The notes: generated by a model not told the origin, from the letters alone. A DNA stretch of 64,000 nt from Benincasa hispida (GCF_009727055.1 NC_052354.1:55619373-55683372), one strand, 5' to 3'. Positions 34,752 through 46,674 are shown, numbered from the stretch's first letter. Numbers and translations are program-made.

Positions 34752-36104
34752 ATTGACAAAAATGGCCTATCTAGAGATTTGTTTTTGAAATTTAGACCCT
34801 TTCTACGAACATTATTTGTTTTACCCCACAATTTTACAAACAATGTAAAATTACTATATTTCCCTTCAATATTTCAAAAGTCACCAACCCTCTCCCAAAA
34901 CCCCACTCGTTTTTAATGTTAATTTTTTTCCTTAGAACATCATTTTTAGCGTTTTCTGAACAATTTTGAGCCTAAAAGTTAATTTTTTCTATAAAAATCG
35001 GACCATTTTTTTCTTCTAGAAATTGGTCTCCACCTGATCGGGTTTCATACGAGGTTGACAGGGTATGTGACCAGGAGGGACTAATGGTGCCCAGCCGGGG
35101 TGGAAACTAAGAACGTTATATACTATTTTTTGGCCTCGTCTTCAACCTGCCCGGGTATGGGACTGGGCTAAAAAACAGTATGTTCGAAGTGCACTAATTC
35201 CCAGTCGGGCCCATGCAAATATGCACCAATTCCCGACCGGGCTTATGCAAAATATGTTCAAAGTACACTGATTCTCGGCTTGGCCCATGTAAGTATGCAC
35301 CAATTCTTGGTCGGGCACATGCAAAATATGTTCAAAGTACACTAATTCCCGGTCGGGCATATGCAAGTATGCACCAATTCTCAGCCGAGCTCATGCAAAA
35401 TATGTTAAAAGTACACTAATTGCCGGTCGGGCCCATGTAAGAATGCATCAATTCCCGGTCGGACACATGCAAAATATGTTCAAAGTACACTAATTCCCAA
35501 CCGGCCCATGCAAGTAGGCACCAATTCCCGGTCGGGCTCATGCAAAATATGTTTGATCAATTTCTTTCATACCCGGTTAAGACTTGGTGAAGCCCGACCG
35601 AGTGATTTCAATCAATTTCCTTCATCCCTATTGAAGCCTGGCCAGGTATCTTAAACTATTTTGTACCCGGTGAAGCCTGATCGAGAATCTTAAAAAAAAA
35701 AAAAATCATATATTTTTTTATTTTTTTTTATAACTATATATATAAAAAAGAAACAATAAACCAAACACGCATAAATACAATCAAGTGAATTCTAACCTGG
35801 AAAATCAATTTTAGTAGATACTTTTTTGTATTGGAATGTGAAGAATTTTTTTGTCAATTAATTTTAGATGAATTATTTTTTTGTGAATAAATGTTTGTGG
35901 TGGAGAATTTTTGGTGAATTAATTTGGTAGGTTGGTTGTTGAAATTAAAAGTGAGAATTTAATAAGGGGCATAAAAACAATTATACAACCAAAATTTCTC
36001 ATGCTTACATCATTTTTATCATCAAGGGGTTAAAAAAATTTGTTTTTAAAAAATAGGTCAAAAATACAAAATAAAACTCTAAAAAAAAGTCATTTTTATC
36101 AATT
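34752..36104. mobile_element. Inverted-repeat-bounded element carrying the 74-bp array
   Basis: The left edge (AATTGACAAAAATGGCCTAT, later TTTTTGAAATTTAGACC) is the imperfect reverse complement of the right edge (TTTTTGACC-type GGTCAAAAATACAAAATAAA, later CATTTTTATCAATT). That suggests about 50-bp terminal inverted repeats and a 1.35 kb non-autonomous DNA transposon. The flanks share a degenerate ~30-bp phrase (GGAAGTGGCTAATCATTGGC near 34711; GAAAGTGACTGATCGTGGGC near 36151), but not as a clean target duplication. Contains no coding domain. Confidence 0.4.
35179..35550. repeat. 74-bp tandem array, five units
   Basis: TATGTTCAAAGTACACTAAT-type starts lie at 35179, 35253, 35327, 35401 and 35475, with a final partial start at 35548. 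The period is 74 bp, and 73 at the last step. Each unit is itself two ~37-bp halves built on ATTCCCGGTCGGGCCCATGC. The array is GC-richer than its surroundings and rich in near-palindromic CCCGGTCGGG. Related CCCGG...CCCGACCG phrases continue to about 35690. Open frames on both strands here are by-products of the period. Confidence 0.9.
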
Positions 36105-36299
36105 TTTTTTTTTTGAAAGCGGAAGAATAAAAGGGAAGAGGATGGGAAGGGGAAAGTGACTGATCGTGGGCTTCAAGAAAACACCGATAGTGAGCCTTTT
36201 AGTCTTTTACTATGGGCTGAAATCAAATGGTTCCATATTTGTCATTTCTTATATTTTTTTTTATATATCTGCAATTAATTTGGGTGAAATTTTCATATT
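36105..36299. other. Intergenic DNA
   Basis: Short stretch between the inverted-repeat element and the hAT-end-like fragment. No gene seen. Confidence 0.4.
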
Positions 36300-36503
36300 T
36301 GCAAGTAGCCCACCTAATTTAATGTGGTTTGGTTTGGTTTTCTATAATTTTCTATTCTATTAATCGAGATTCGAACCAAAAAAATCGGTTCTTTTAGGCA
36401 GTGAACCAAGATGTCCACAAACTTTGGAGAAATCAAATTGAACCGGTCGTTCGATTCGTTTATGTCCGATTTGTCGGCTTGGACCGAGTTTTGCACATCC
36501 CTA
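36300..36503. mobile_element. hAT-end-like fragment
   Basis: It ends TTGCACATCCCTA, the inverse of the TAGGGATGTG start of the element at 29895. It contains CGAACCAAAAAAATCGG, TTGAACCGGTCG and GGACCGAG phrases of the same kind. No matching left end with an 8-bp duplication of CTATGAAT was found, so it is a fragment. Confidence 0.4.
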
Positions 36504-37330
36504 CTATGAATAAAATGTCGTTATGTAATGAAAATTAACCTAGTTTTGATGAGATTTTTCATGATAAGGATTAAATTATTACTTGTCAAAATTTAGAAAC
36601 GAAATTGTTACCAATTATAGTTTAGATACTAGCTTGTTATTTCTATGAAAATTCAAGAACAAAAAGTGATTTTTTTTTATAATAATTTTAAACTATAAAA
36701 CAATCAAAAAAATTTGATGAACAAATTATTAAACTTTTAACTTTTATCGATAACTACATGACTTAATAGGTATGCCTTAAAGTTAAGTTTAAGGAATAAA
36801 TTTATAATATAACTTTTAATTAAATCAAAATATGTAAGACAATAACAATGTAGAAACAAAGACCTTTTTTCTTTAATCCTAAAAGAGTTTTTTTCACTTC
36901 TTCAAACATCCTAAAAAAGAGTTATTGTAAAAGAAAAGGATTGTCGTTTGTGAAATTTGAAAATGGGGAAATAGGATTGGTGAAATTTCAGAGCTAAAAT
37001 AGGCAGAATGAAACCGACACATCGGTTTAAGGAAAAGTAGATTTTTTTTTAATCATTTTCTACTTGTCGTTTAGGCGACATGGAAATAGAAAACCCAAAA
37101 CTTGAGTGTCAAAACGATTGGTGGGACAGTGAAACGTGCAAATACTTTGCATTCTACACTCCGTTTCTTTGCTTTTGGAACCTTCTAACCCTTAAAAGAT
37201 CCCTTTTCTCTTCTATTTCAAATGCATTTTTCTTAGGATTTGAAATCTCTATTTTCTTAGGTCTCGTTCGACAACTATTTGATTTTTTTATTTTTTTTAT
37301 ATGAAAATAAAGTCTATAACTCTAATTCTA
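36504..37330. other. AT-rich intergenic DNA
   Basis: No gene seen. At 37258-37330 the phrase GTCTCGTTCGACAACTATTT, followed by T-rich sequence and GAAAATAAAGTC, resembles one end of the MITE family at 2039-2327. It is cut by the truncated LTR that starts near 37331. Confidence 0.4.
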
Positions 37331-38026
37331 CCTCCATGCCATCGCATACTACCAACGCATTCCTTCGACCGCATACACGTATACCATCGGCCGCATATCA
37401 TAGGTCGTATCACTGCATGCCCTCGGCCGCATACTCTCGTGTAGCAAGGCCGCCGCATCACACCAACGCATAGTATCGTGCATAGCATCATCGTGTGACA
37501 CCAACGCATAGTACTGCCGCATACCATCGACGCATACCTTCGGCCGCACACCTTAGCATTACCGTATGCCCTCGCATCACTGCATACTACCAACGCATTT
37601 CCTTCGGCCGCATACACGCATACCATTTTGTCCATCGCATCCATTGCGTCGTATGCGCACGTAGTACTGTTGCAACCATCGCATCCATCATGCCATGCGT
37701 AGTTCTAACCTCTCAAAACATTGGTTGCCGCATGTGTTTCACTTAGCCACACTTTGGCTTCCTTCAACGCCCCAAATAACCTCTAAAAACTTTATGGCTA
37801 ACGCATGGCACCATACCAACGCATTGTCAAATACTTGGTCATTTTTGCCTTGGCTTCCAACGCATAGTTCCTTTTTGCCATTATACTTAACCCAATTTTT
37901 ACTAGTTAAGGCTTTTCTAAAACTACTCAAGGAAAATCTATTCAACACTTAGAAATTTCCTTCACTTCAACATAGAATTTAATTTTCACCTACTTAAGTA
38001 GGAAAAATGGAAATCCGGGTTTCACA
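37331..38026 (-). repeat. Truncated 3' LTR of the chromovirus-like element
   Basis: It is collinear with the first part of the LTR ending at 41540: GGAAGCCAAGGCAAAAATGA, TTTGACAATGCGTTGG and GTGCCATGCGTTAGCC on the minus strand. It contains an array of GCATACC/CGGCCGCATA phrases at about 37334-37690 that is roughly 100 bp longer than in the other LTR. Similarity ends near 37331. Confidence 0.8.
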
Positions 38027-38616
38027 TTTACTTCCCCCTTAAGAAAATTTCGTCCTCAAAATTTACTCGAACTAACTCTGGTTTAAGGTTTCACAACAAC
38101 CACTGTTGTAACCTCTTATAACCTTGTCTATTACCATTCTTCCACTACGCTACTCTGATATCAACTTTCTTAGTTTGTCCAATGATACCTCACCTAGCCA
38201 TCTCTAAACTAGATGTTGAACCAAACTATCCACAATATGACTTTTCTATCTCAAATACTAAATGAGAATAATTTAAATTCATACTTACCTTCCTTGGTAG
38301 ATCTTCATGCAGTGTTGTGAGTTCAGCTCCGGTTGCCTGCTAGGTCATGCCACTTCTGCCATTCCTCTTAGTCTCACTTTGACTAATTTCTTAGGTTTCT
38401 CTTTAAACCTTTACTCTACCACACTTCCCTCTGGTTTTACTTAAACTCAACCCTCAGGTTTTTCTAACTCAACCCTCTGGTTTCCAAGAACATATACTTT
38501 GATACGAAACTAGTATCAACTAACCCTTCAACTTTCCCAGAAACTTATGCTTTGATACTAAGCTGGTATAAACTAATTCCTCAATTTTCCTAGAAACTTA
38601 TGCTCTGATACCAAGT
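38027..38616 (-). other. Residual internal region with triplicated primer-site-like leader
   Basis: Only leader and 3' tail remain. The primer-binding site (ATGCTCTGATACCAA on the plus strand, 38600-38614) is the last of three 53-bp tandem units. The related phrases ATGCTTTGATAC and ATACTTTGATAC start at 38547 and 38494, exactly 53 bp apart each. Near 38443-38485 CTCAACCCTCAGGTTTTTCT is also duplicated. The purine-rich 3' signal is at 38031-38055. Confidence 0.75.
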
Positions 38617-41540
38617 TATCACACCCCGTCTCAGACTACCCTTTGAGCCTAGGAAAGGACATGACTGCAGCAGTTATCAACCCTTTTGTTGACACTTACT
38701 GCCTAATAACTCTTGCGGAAATAACTCTGATACCAATGAACAAATTCAACAACCAATTGATTAAGTCATGGAGGTAAACAACAACTGATTAAGTAGACCC
38801 ATTTTATTACAACAATGTAACGTTTATACAACTCCAAGACTTAGCTACAAAGTTTATAAGAACAACTGTAAAACCCTCTGGAAGTGTAACTGTGGCTTGT
38901 GGCAGACCTTGACCTTAGCAGCACCCTGGAACTCCTCACCTTTTGCTACCTTGGAGAAGGAGGAGGGGGGGGGGGGGGGAGAAAGATATTAAAAACATGA
39001 GCTATAGAGCCCAGTGAGTGGTGCCTTTAGATAAACAAATAACTTTGATTTCAGAAGTACACTTTTTGGAAATCAATTCATAGTCAACAATAACATTACC
39101 ACAAGTTCAATATTATTTTTCCAGCAAAACCGCTGGATTATACCCAACTCAACCACTGGTTTAAAACAATCAATCCCAGCTTGACCACTAGCTATCACAT
39201 AATAAAAACATTCTCAGCTTTACCATTGGTTATCCTTGGCATGATCCTACATTTTCCCCAGCACTTTCACACGTATACTAAGGCAACAACAATTCCTGTG
39301 GAAACTTTCTCTGTACCCTATTATCCCACCAATGTGCATATTGACTATTTTCCCGCTAGCTATGCTTAGGTAACTTGACTATATTTCCAGTTGATCGTCA
39401 CCGACTATAATTTTCCGCCGACCGAAGCTAATAATCTTTTCCTGTCGACCGAAGCCGACTATATTTTCCCGCCAAGTACCTTTTCAAGCATGCTAACTAT
39501 ATATCCTGGGTACAATTCCAGTTTCCAACACAAACATACAAGCATAGTAACAAGATAAACATATATCCCTGATCATGCCAATTTACATTATCCCCTATAT
39601 ATATTTATCTATATATATATAAATCATATAAACAATACAATAACACAATAACCACTCACCTTGGTTGGTTAGGAACTTTCCTTTCCGAAGTTCCTTAGGT
39701 TTCCTTGGTTCCCTTTTGAACCCTAAATTCCAGATTCAATTATCAGCTTAGATTACTCATAGTTCCAGAACTTATTTTTAGATACTTCCTTCTGCAAACA
39801 TATTCTAAAATGTCTCAGGAAGCTTACTCTAAAATCTTAGCTCTGAAATCCTCGTGGTTTGGCTGGAATCATCACAACATCAAGGCTGGCCCAAGCTTAC
39901 CCGACAGCTTGCCCCTTCTATCTTTTTCTCAGTTTAGACTCTCCTAATTTTCAAGTGGCTTTGGAATCAGTCCAAACGCACGAGGATTCTGGGAGAACTC
40001 CTCGTCCTAAGTTGATGCTACTTCCTGTTCTTTCTGTCCGACAGAATCTCCCCTCTTGGAACCTTTTGACCAACGCATGGTCTTGCTATCAACACATAGT
40101 CTCCTCCCAATACACTCTTCTTTATGTCATTTGAAGAGAATTTGAGTTCTCATTTGAAGTCCTTGGCCCTATTTATAGGCGTCCAAGATTTCTCTAAGGT
40201 CGACACCTCCTACTTGGCCGCATGTTTAAGTGTCTTTTCCTTACACTATTACCGCAATCTTGCGTTAGCGCAAGCCAAGGTGTTTTGCTCCCCTTTTACC
40301 AATGCATAGCTCTCAATTTTGCATGTCTTCTTGTGCATCCACCTCATTTGCTTAAGGTTTAAGATTTCCTCCTAACAAGCCACATGTCCGGATGACGACC
40401 TTGAATGCGTCCATCCTCGCTCATATGCGTTCGTCCAACTTCATATGTAGTTATCTAGCCGCACATGCACCCATCCAATTGCCGCAACCTTCCTATGTTC
40501 GGACACCATCAATCGGCACATGCGTTCATTCAATCTTTCCTTGTGCATCTAATTGACTCAACTTGTTCACATATGTTAGATGCTCGCAAGGCTCATCTTT
40601 GGCCGCATATCTTTCTCTTTCGCATGGCTTACCTTTGCTCTATGTGCTCAACTAGGATAATGACCAACACTCTTTCAACGCATACTACTAGCTTGTCCTA
40701 TACGCCTACATGCCTTCGAATGTCCAACGCATAGCATATCACCAACGCATAGCGATCTTTAGGTCGACTTAGTTCTCAACTCAACACCTCAAAGCATAAC
40801 TCACCATCGCCTAGGTTCTTGCTAACGCATCCCTTATGACCAACGCAACCAACCTCATGAACCTTGTTACCACACGCCTTAGCAACGCAAGGACAAATCA
40901 TCATGCGTCCATCTTAGCTCGTTCCATCGTCTAGCTCATACTTTAGTAAGGCCGCTACATCCATCGTATCCATCGCATCCATCGCTGTATACCATCGCAT
41001 ACTACCAACGCATTCCTTCGGCCGCATACACGTATACCATCGGCCGCATACCTTCGACCGCATACCATAGGCCGTATCACCGCATGCCCTCGACCGCATA
41101 CTCTCAACGCATACCTTCGGCCGCATACACGCATGCCATATTGTCCATCGATCCATCGTGCCGTATGCGTACGTAGTACTGCCGCAACCATCACATCCAT
41201 TGCGCCGCATGCATTGTTCTAACTTCTCAAAACATTGGCTGCCGCATGCGTCTCACTTGGTCACACTTTGGCTTCCTTCAATGCCCCAAATAACCTCTAA
41301 AAGCTTCACGGCTAACGCATGGCACCATACCAACGCATTGTCAAATACTTGGTCATTTTTTCCTTGGCTTCCAACGCATAGTTCCTTTTTGCCATTATAC
41401 TTAACCCAATTTTTACTAGTTAAGGCTTATCTCAAACTACTCAAAGAAAATCAATTCAACACTTAGAAATTTCCTTCACTTCAACATAGAATTTAACTTT
41501 CACCTGCTTAAGTAGGAAAAATAGAAATCCGGGTTTTACA
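38617..41540 (-). repeat. 5' LTR of the chromovirus-like element, about 2.9 kb
   Basis: Starts TGTAAAACCCGG at 41540 (minus) and ends near GGGGTGTGATA at 38617-38625, just before the primer site. A second candidate end lies at 38736, where TTGTTCA is followed by TTGGTATCAGAG. It includes the GCATACC-type array (about 40975-41215), a TATA-like tract at 39598-39625 and a run of 15 G at 38965-38979. Open frames at 39859-40734 and 40914-41466 are LTR sequence. Confidence 0.75.
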
Positions 41541-43080
41541 AAGTGCCTTAAATTTACCTGCGAGATTGGACATTTTTATGATGTACTCCCTTATATTCCC
41601 ATAGCCCTTATACCTCATGTAAGTTAAAGAAGTCAAAAGACTACTTGTTTCCCCCTTTTAATTTTTAGCAAAATATTTCTCAATTTAAACAAGGAACTAA
41701 TTGACATTTTTACTTTCCGTGATAGAGCCTCGAAAAAACTTCGGAATGGAGTGCCTAATGATCATCAGACACATGCGATTTGACCCTTCCCACTTCTCTA
41801 TATTAGTCGTATTCGGTTGTTCCTGAGTAGAAGTAGGTTTATTGGTCCTTAATGCAAGATCCAAATCCATACACCCGAGAAGTATCTCTAAGCTTTTCTT
41901 CCAAATCTTCAAGTTCGATCAATTCAACTTAGAGATTAAACTCGAATTTTCAGATATTTGAGTAAGACCAATTGAAACAATAAACAACAAAACCAACTAA
42001 AACAATAAACAATAAAACATATACTCACAATTAAAATATGACAAAATAATTTCACATATGTGGTGGGCCCTTTAACAAGATACTTAGTACAAGATTACAA
42101 AAACACCAAATGTAAATGGTACTCTCGTACTAACAATAAATTGTGTAAAAAAATAGTCTTTCTTCATACGAGCAATCCTTACAGTTGTCACGTACTCATT
42201 ACCACATGCATATCCACAATTTGGCCAAATAATTATTTTCCTTTGAGTCGATAATTATCTATATAAATCCATGAATATGCACATTTTATATTATAGAGTT
42301 AAACTAATCTAGATAACAAAGACTACTTTGGTAGCATATTATTTTGACCAATTCAATTTAAAATATAAGACACAAATAGATTATTGTACATAAATGGTGG
42401 GAGAAGAACACCAAATATAATTTATCAAAATTTACCCAATAATTGCATATACATTGATTACAATTAAAGCAACATAACCATGCAAATATCACTAAAAATT
42501 ATCAATCAAATTCAAGTTTAATCTAGAGTCCACAACATGGTTATTCAGATTTAAATTTAATCCACAAATGATTAATCAAATTTAAACCTAAATTCACAAT
42601 AGGATTAATTTGATGTCACAGAAAATCATCAAGCAAATTTAAATTTAAATTCATCAAAATATCAATCAAATTTAAATTTAAACCTACCGTATTATCAATC
42701 AAATTTAAATTTGAAAGAAGTATTCATCTTCGGCAACCGTATCGCACCCATCTTCAGGCAACGGCACCAGAAACGGACCGACGGTATGGACGGCGCAAAC
42801 ACGGCCAGTGAGACCTTAGCAGCATGAAGAAGAAGCGCGCAAGCCAAAATTCCTTTTTTTTTTTTTTCTTTTCTTTATAAATTACGCCGAAAGAAAAAAT
42901 AATAATTTTTTTAATAAATTCTTTAAACATCAATTGGCAAAATAAACTCTTCAAATACTGTAGATCAAATCTACAATCAGATTCAATTTTCCAGATCAAA
43001 TCGACACCAATTTGATTAAGCAATTTTCATCGATTCTTTATCGAAAGAATAAGATCTAACAATCTAACATGATATTCCTT
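41541..43080. other. Intergenic DNA with AAATTTAAATT repeats
   Basis: No gene seen. From about 42480 to 42715, phrases of the type AATCAAATTTAAATTTAAA recur every 40-50 bp in a degenerate array. A more GC-rich patch at 42722-42850 (CGGCAACCGTATCGCACCC-like) could be the leader of an old retroelement, given the primer-site-like sequence at 43081-43093. Confidence 0.4.
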
Positions 43081-43093
43081 GCTCTTATACTAC
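43081..43093 (-). other. Degenerate initiator-Met primer-site-like sequence
   Basis: GCTCTTATACTA on the plus strand differs at two positions from GCTCTGATACCA, and is followed by CTTGTTAGTATAAATTC, an LTR-edge-like context. It suggests a decayed minus-strand retroelement with its LTR to the right, but no partner LTR was found. Confidence 0.3.
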
Positions 43094-44934
43094 TTGTTAG
43101 TATAAATTCTTTAAATCTACATTCAATAGATTATCCTAGGACCATTCATGCTAAATTACCAAGATTGAATAACATAACCATATTCCATTTAGAGATTAAT
43201 GATAGCTTCAAGATGATGATAAATGATTATGATTTTTCTTAATCAAAACTTCGAATGCCTTAGTGGGATCTTTCTCCATGTGAAATTTAAAAAAGACTGA
43301 GTGTATATTGTTTTGTTTTGGTATATTGGAAACCATATCCCTAACGTCTCTTTATATATTAGTTCAATTACGATTCTCATTAAACCCTAATTTTACTACG
43401 AATGGATTTCTATCCATTAAGTTCATACTCAATTAGAAATGTAGGGTCTTAATTAACTAGATCGGACTCAATCTCATAAAATAAGCAAACGTGATAAAAT
43501 ATTAATCCACATACATAGTCCATACATATTATTATTTAAATACGTCTAACGATTTCTTTTATTCAAAAGCTTGAAATGAATAGTATTGATGTAATGATTC
43601 AAATTTACGAGGTTAAAGTACTAATTTATTACTTTAGTTTCATTCGATGACCATTTTGTTTCGATTTTTAATAATGTACTTGTTTTTTTACCTTTTAAAA
43701 AAGATTTTCATCTTTGTTAAGGAACATTTAGAATTCTTTGCCAAATTTAAAAAACAAAAAAAATAAGGGTTGTTTGGGGGCAAAGTTGATTTTTATAATT
43801 TGTGAGGTTATAATAGTTTGTGGAGTTGAATAGTATGGTGCAAGTTATTTTACTTTGGATTCACATAGTCTATATTTGGGATATAAACTATTTTTGTCCA
43901 TGTTAAGAAATTCTGCATTTGGGTTGCAAACTATTCGAGTCTAGATTCAAGAAGTTTGTGTTTGGGGTGTGTATTATTTTAATCAGAGTATACGAACTAT
44001 GTATTAGGGTTGCTCATTTGTTTAGCATAGAGTTCCTAAGTATGAGTTTAGGGTTGTCTTTTACTTTTTTGTTTTGTTATACAAATCTCAATACTTTAAA
44101 TCATATTTTGTAAATAGAAATAAAAAGATTTGTTCCACCCATTTTTATATTTTAAATCATCCATTTAGTCATTTTGGTGAGTACCAATCATGTTGAATAT
44201 GCAGAAAGTACGTGAGCTTAGACTAAAAATTCATATCATTGATTAAGAAAGCTTCACATTTGAAGGTGTACAAAAATTACCAGTTCTCTAATTTTATAAT
44301 ATTGCAAAAAAGTATATCTAGACGTGTGATAGCTACTAAGTATTGATCACCACCATAATAACACACAAAAGATATTGTTAATTTTGATATATGATTTAAA
44401 AAAATGATGATAGATTACCATTTAAAAGTAGTTCCTAAAGGAGGTTGATCAAAGTGTCGCAATACTAAGTTATTATACTGCATTTGAATTAAATTAAAAT
44501 GTATAGATAATTATAACTTAACCCAACTGTTATTATTATTTTTTCAGTTTAATAAAAATTAGCTTCAAACTAAGACTAAAAATTAATTTCAAACATGTCA
44601 ATTTGAGCATAAATACTAATAGTTAAAAATGTATGTTTTTGGTAACAACACACGCAGATATATAAACCCAAAAAAGTGTTATTTATGAAAAGTAATTTTT
44701 TTTTTTTAGTATTTCTAACAATTACTCGACATAATTCTTCTTATATTTCATAGATCTCTTTCTTCCTTAATCAATATGATACTTTGTTCACAATCCTAAC
44801 AATGTCATATGTTTATTATAGTAATGACAGAGATGTTTGAGAGTTTTATCCAAACTATTGTAATTAAATTAATTAGAACTTTTAAAAGCATACGACAACT
44901 AATTTAGATTGAGTTCGGATCATCTAAACCAAAC
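43094..44934. other. Intergenic DNA, possible old LTR and degenerate repeats
   Basis: No gene seen. At 43770-44060, phrases such as TTTGGGGTGTGTATTATTTT, TTTGGGATATAAACTATTTT and TTTGGGTTGCAAACTATTC recur, the pattern of a degenerate small element rich in TTTGGG...AACTAT units. The open frame at 43919-44113 lies within it. Confidence 0.4.
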
Positions 44935-45140
44935 TAAGGGTCGATTGACTAGAGAAAAAATGTTTTCTTAAAATATTTATTATTATTTAAACTCTTTTGA
45001 TAAAACTTGTTTGAAATACACTTCAAGAGTGTTTCGAAAGGCTATTTTGAGTGGCTATCAAATACTTTAATTTTTTTTTAAGATGACTTATTTTCAAAAT
45101 TAAATACTTAAAAAGTTAAAACACAACCTAAATATTTTCA
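44935..45140 (+). mobile_element. Small repeat, second copy of the 13328-13530 element
   Basis: Collinear with the reverse complement of 13328-13530 (see that entry), for example TATTTTGAGTGGCTATCAAA and AAGATGACTTATTTTCAAAA. Non-coding. Confidence 0.45.
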
Positions 45141-45570
45141 AACAATATAAATTAAATTGAAAATCAAACTAAAACATAATGATCAAATTTGTAATTTAAC
45201 TGATTTTCAAATTTTTGTGTATAGTTTATAAATTAGTACCCTTTAACTTAATTCTTCAAAGACAGATGTATAATACCTAGAATTAAATTGTTGTTAATTT
45301 TCATTATAAATTGCATTGACTTTTGATCAAAACTATTAATTTCTTTTCTCTAATCATTTTTATGTTTTCATATAGAGATACTTTTATGATTGATTTAATT
45401 TCTTCTCCCTTGAGTGACATTCTTTGTTTTATTTTCTATAGCTTTTATATATACTTTTCTTTCATGTACCTCTCTTTTTGTCTCATGTGTTCATGTTTTG
45501 GACCATTATATGTGTGTGTTTTTTTTAAAACTAGTCCTATCAGTTATCTTATATATCTTTTTAATTTTAG

Positions 45571-45784
45571 ATTGTTCAAATATAGAAAAATGAACTAAAA
45601 TATTTATAAAAATAATAAATTTTTACTGTCTATTTGCGATAGGCCACTATCTGTATCTATATTACAATATGTGTCTATCATATAGACACAGATAATAGTC
45701 TATCGCAGTCTATAAAAAATAGACGATGATATTTTGCTATTATTTATAAATATTTTCAATAGTTTGGTTATTTTCAAATAATTT
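45571..45784. mobile_element. GATAGAC-type foldback MITE, copy 3
   Basis: Arms ATTGTTCAAATATAGAAAAA and AATATTTTCAATAGTTTGGT/TATTTTCAAATAA are imperfect inverses. The centre has TGTCTATCATATAGACACAG, then ATAATAGTCTATCGCAG. Same layout as 28900-29122. Confidence 0.6.
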
Positions 45785-46403
45785 CCCTTTAAACTTTTAT
45801 CCCATTTGTCATATAAATCCAATTCTTTCTTTAATCATTATATAAAGGTAATTATAATGGTTAGACATTTGAGTCCTTTATTACAAGAGGTGAAGAGGTA
45901 GTTTTGATTTCCCATTCTTGATTGGCAATGCATGACTAAAACAAATTAATTATCCCTTAAAAAAATTAATTAAAAAACAATTATAATTATAGTTTACTAT
46001 ATTATATCTTCAATAGAATTAGGAGAGTACTTATTAATTTGATAATAATTATACTAACTTAATTGTAATTAGTTGTAATAAATCTTCATCTTTGATAGTA
46101 CTTTGGCTAAAACTAAATATTCGCAATATGAAATTAAATAAATCCAAAAGTCAATAACACATGGGGTCATCCACTTTACATTTACTAACAAAGAAATTAA
46201 AACCTAGTTTCTCCATTTATCATAAGTTTTGAATAATACACATTAAATGTCTGATTTAACTTCACAACTCCAATCAATTTTTTTCTAAAAATAGATCCAA
46301 TTAAATTTGGGAAATCTCACCTTTTTGTATCATGTGGCCAAAATTTGAATCTAACTTTCAATTTAAACCTTTTGTTTAAAGAATTAAAAAAAAAAAAAAA
46401 AAA
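45785..46403. other. AT-rich intergenic DNA
   Basis: No gene or clear repeat seen apart from a poly(A) run at about 46387-46405. Confidence 0.5.
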
Positions 46404-46674
46404 AGTTTGGATATTTCAATTTATACTTTGAACTTTGAGAGTTGTATTAATTTAAACCTTGAACTTTCATAATTATATCAATTTAAACCCTCCATTATGT
46501 TTTATTTGGGTATACTTATGAATGTTCAAGGTTTAAATTGATATATTTATGAAAGTTTAGGGTTTAAATTGATACACTTATGAAAGTTCAGGGTTTAAAT
46601 TGATTTAATTATTAATTTGCGGTTTAAATTGATACAATCTTCAAAGTTTAGGGGTAAAAATGGATATTTACCTA
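46404..46674. repeat. Foldback element with ~34-bp internal repeats
   Basis: The left arm reads TTTAAACCTTGAACTTTCAT. The right part repeats its complement three to four times as GAAAGTTCAGGGTTTAAATT, then GATAC, with a period of about 34 bp. Related phrases occur near 13860-13920 and 14265-14320, so this is a dispersed family. Non-coding. Confidence 0.55.

Larger units (their letters stand above)
37331..41540 (-). mobile_element. Internally deleted Ty3/gypsy chromovirus-like element (Tekay/Del type)
   Basis: In minus orientation: a 5' LTR at 41540-38617; primer site TTGGTATCAGAGCA at 38614-38601; about 0.57 kb of internal sequence; the 3' signature GACGAAATTTTCTTAAGGGG at about 38055-38035; and a 3' LTR from 38026 to about 37331. 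The LTR start (TGTGAAACCCGG / TGTAAAACCCGG) and the 3' signature are typical of plant Ty3/gypsy chromoviruses. No gag or pol remains. The 3' LTR is truncated to about 0.7 kb of the 2.9 kb length, so the outer target duplication cannot be tested. Confidence 0.8.

Noticed and set aside
35142..35419. Open frames on both strands with regular repeats
   Set aside because: By-product of the 74-bp period (not a multiple of three) in non-coding DNA; no domain.
35179..35550. CRISPR-like regular spacing
   Set aside because: Plant nuclear context, and the units are contiguous tandem repeats without unique spacers.
29895..36503. A single 6.6 kb hAT element between inverted TAGGGATGTG ends
   Set aside because: The outer 8-bp flanks do not match, and a shorter element ending at 30356 fits the left end better.
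37297..37746. Cysteine- and histidine-rich open frames on both strands
   Set aside because: They are translations of the GCATACC-type mini-array inside an LTR.
40914..41466. Open frames resembling those at 37297-37952
   Set aside because: Same LTR sequence in the second LTR; repeat by-product.
38617..41540. Separate genes in 39859-40734
   Set aside because: The interval lies within the long LTR; open frames there are short and show no domain.
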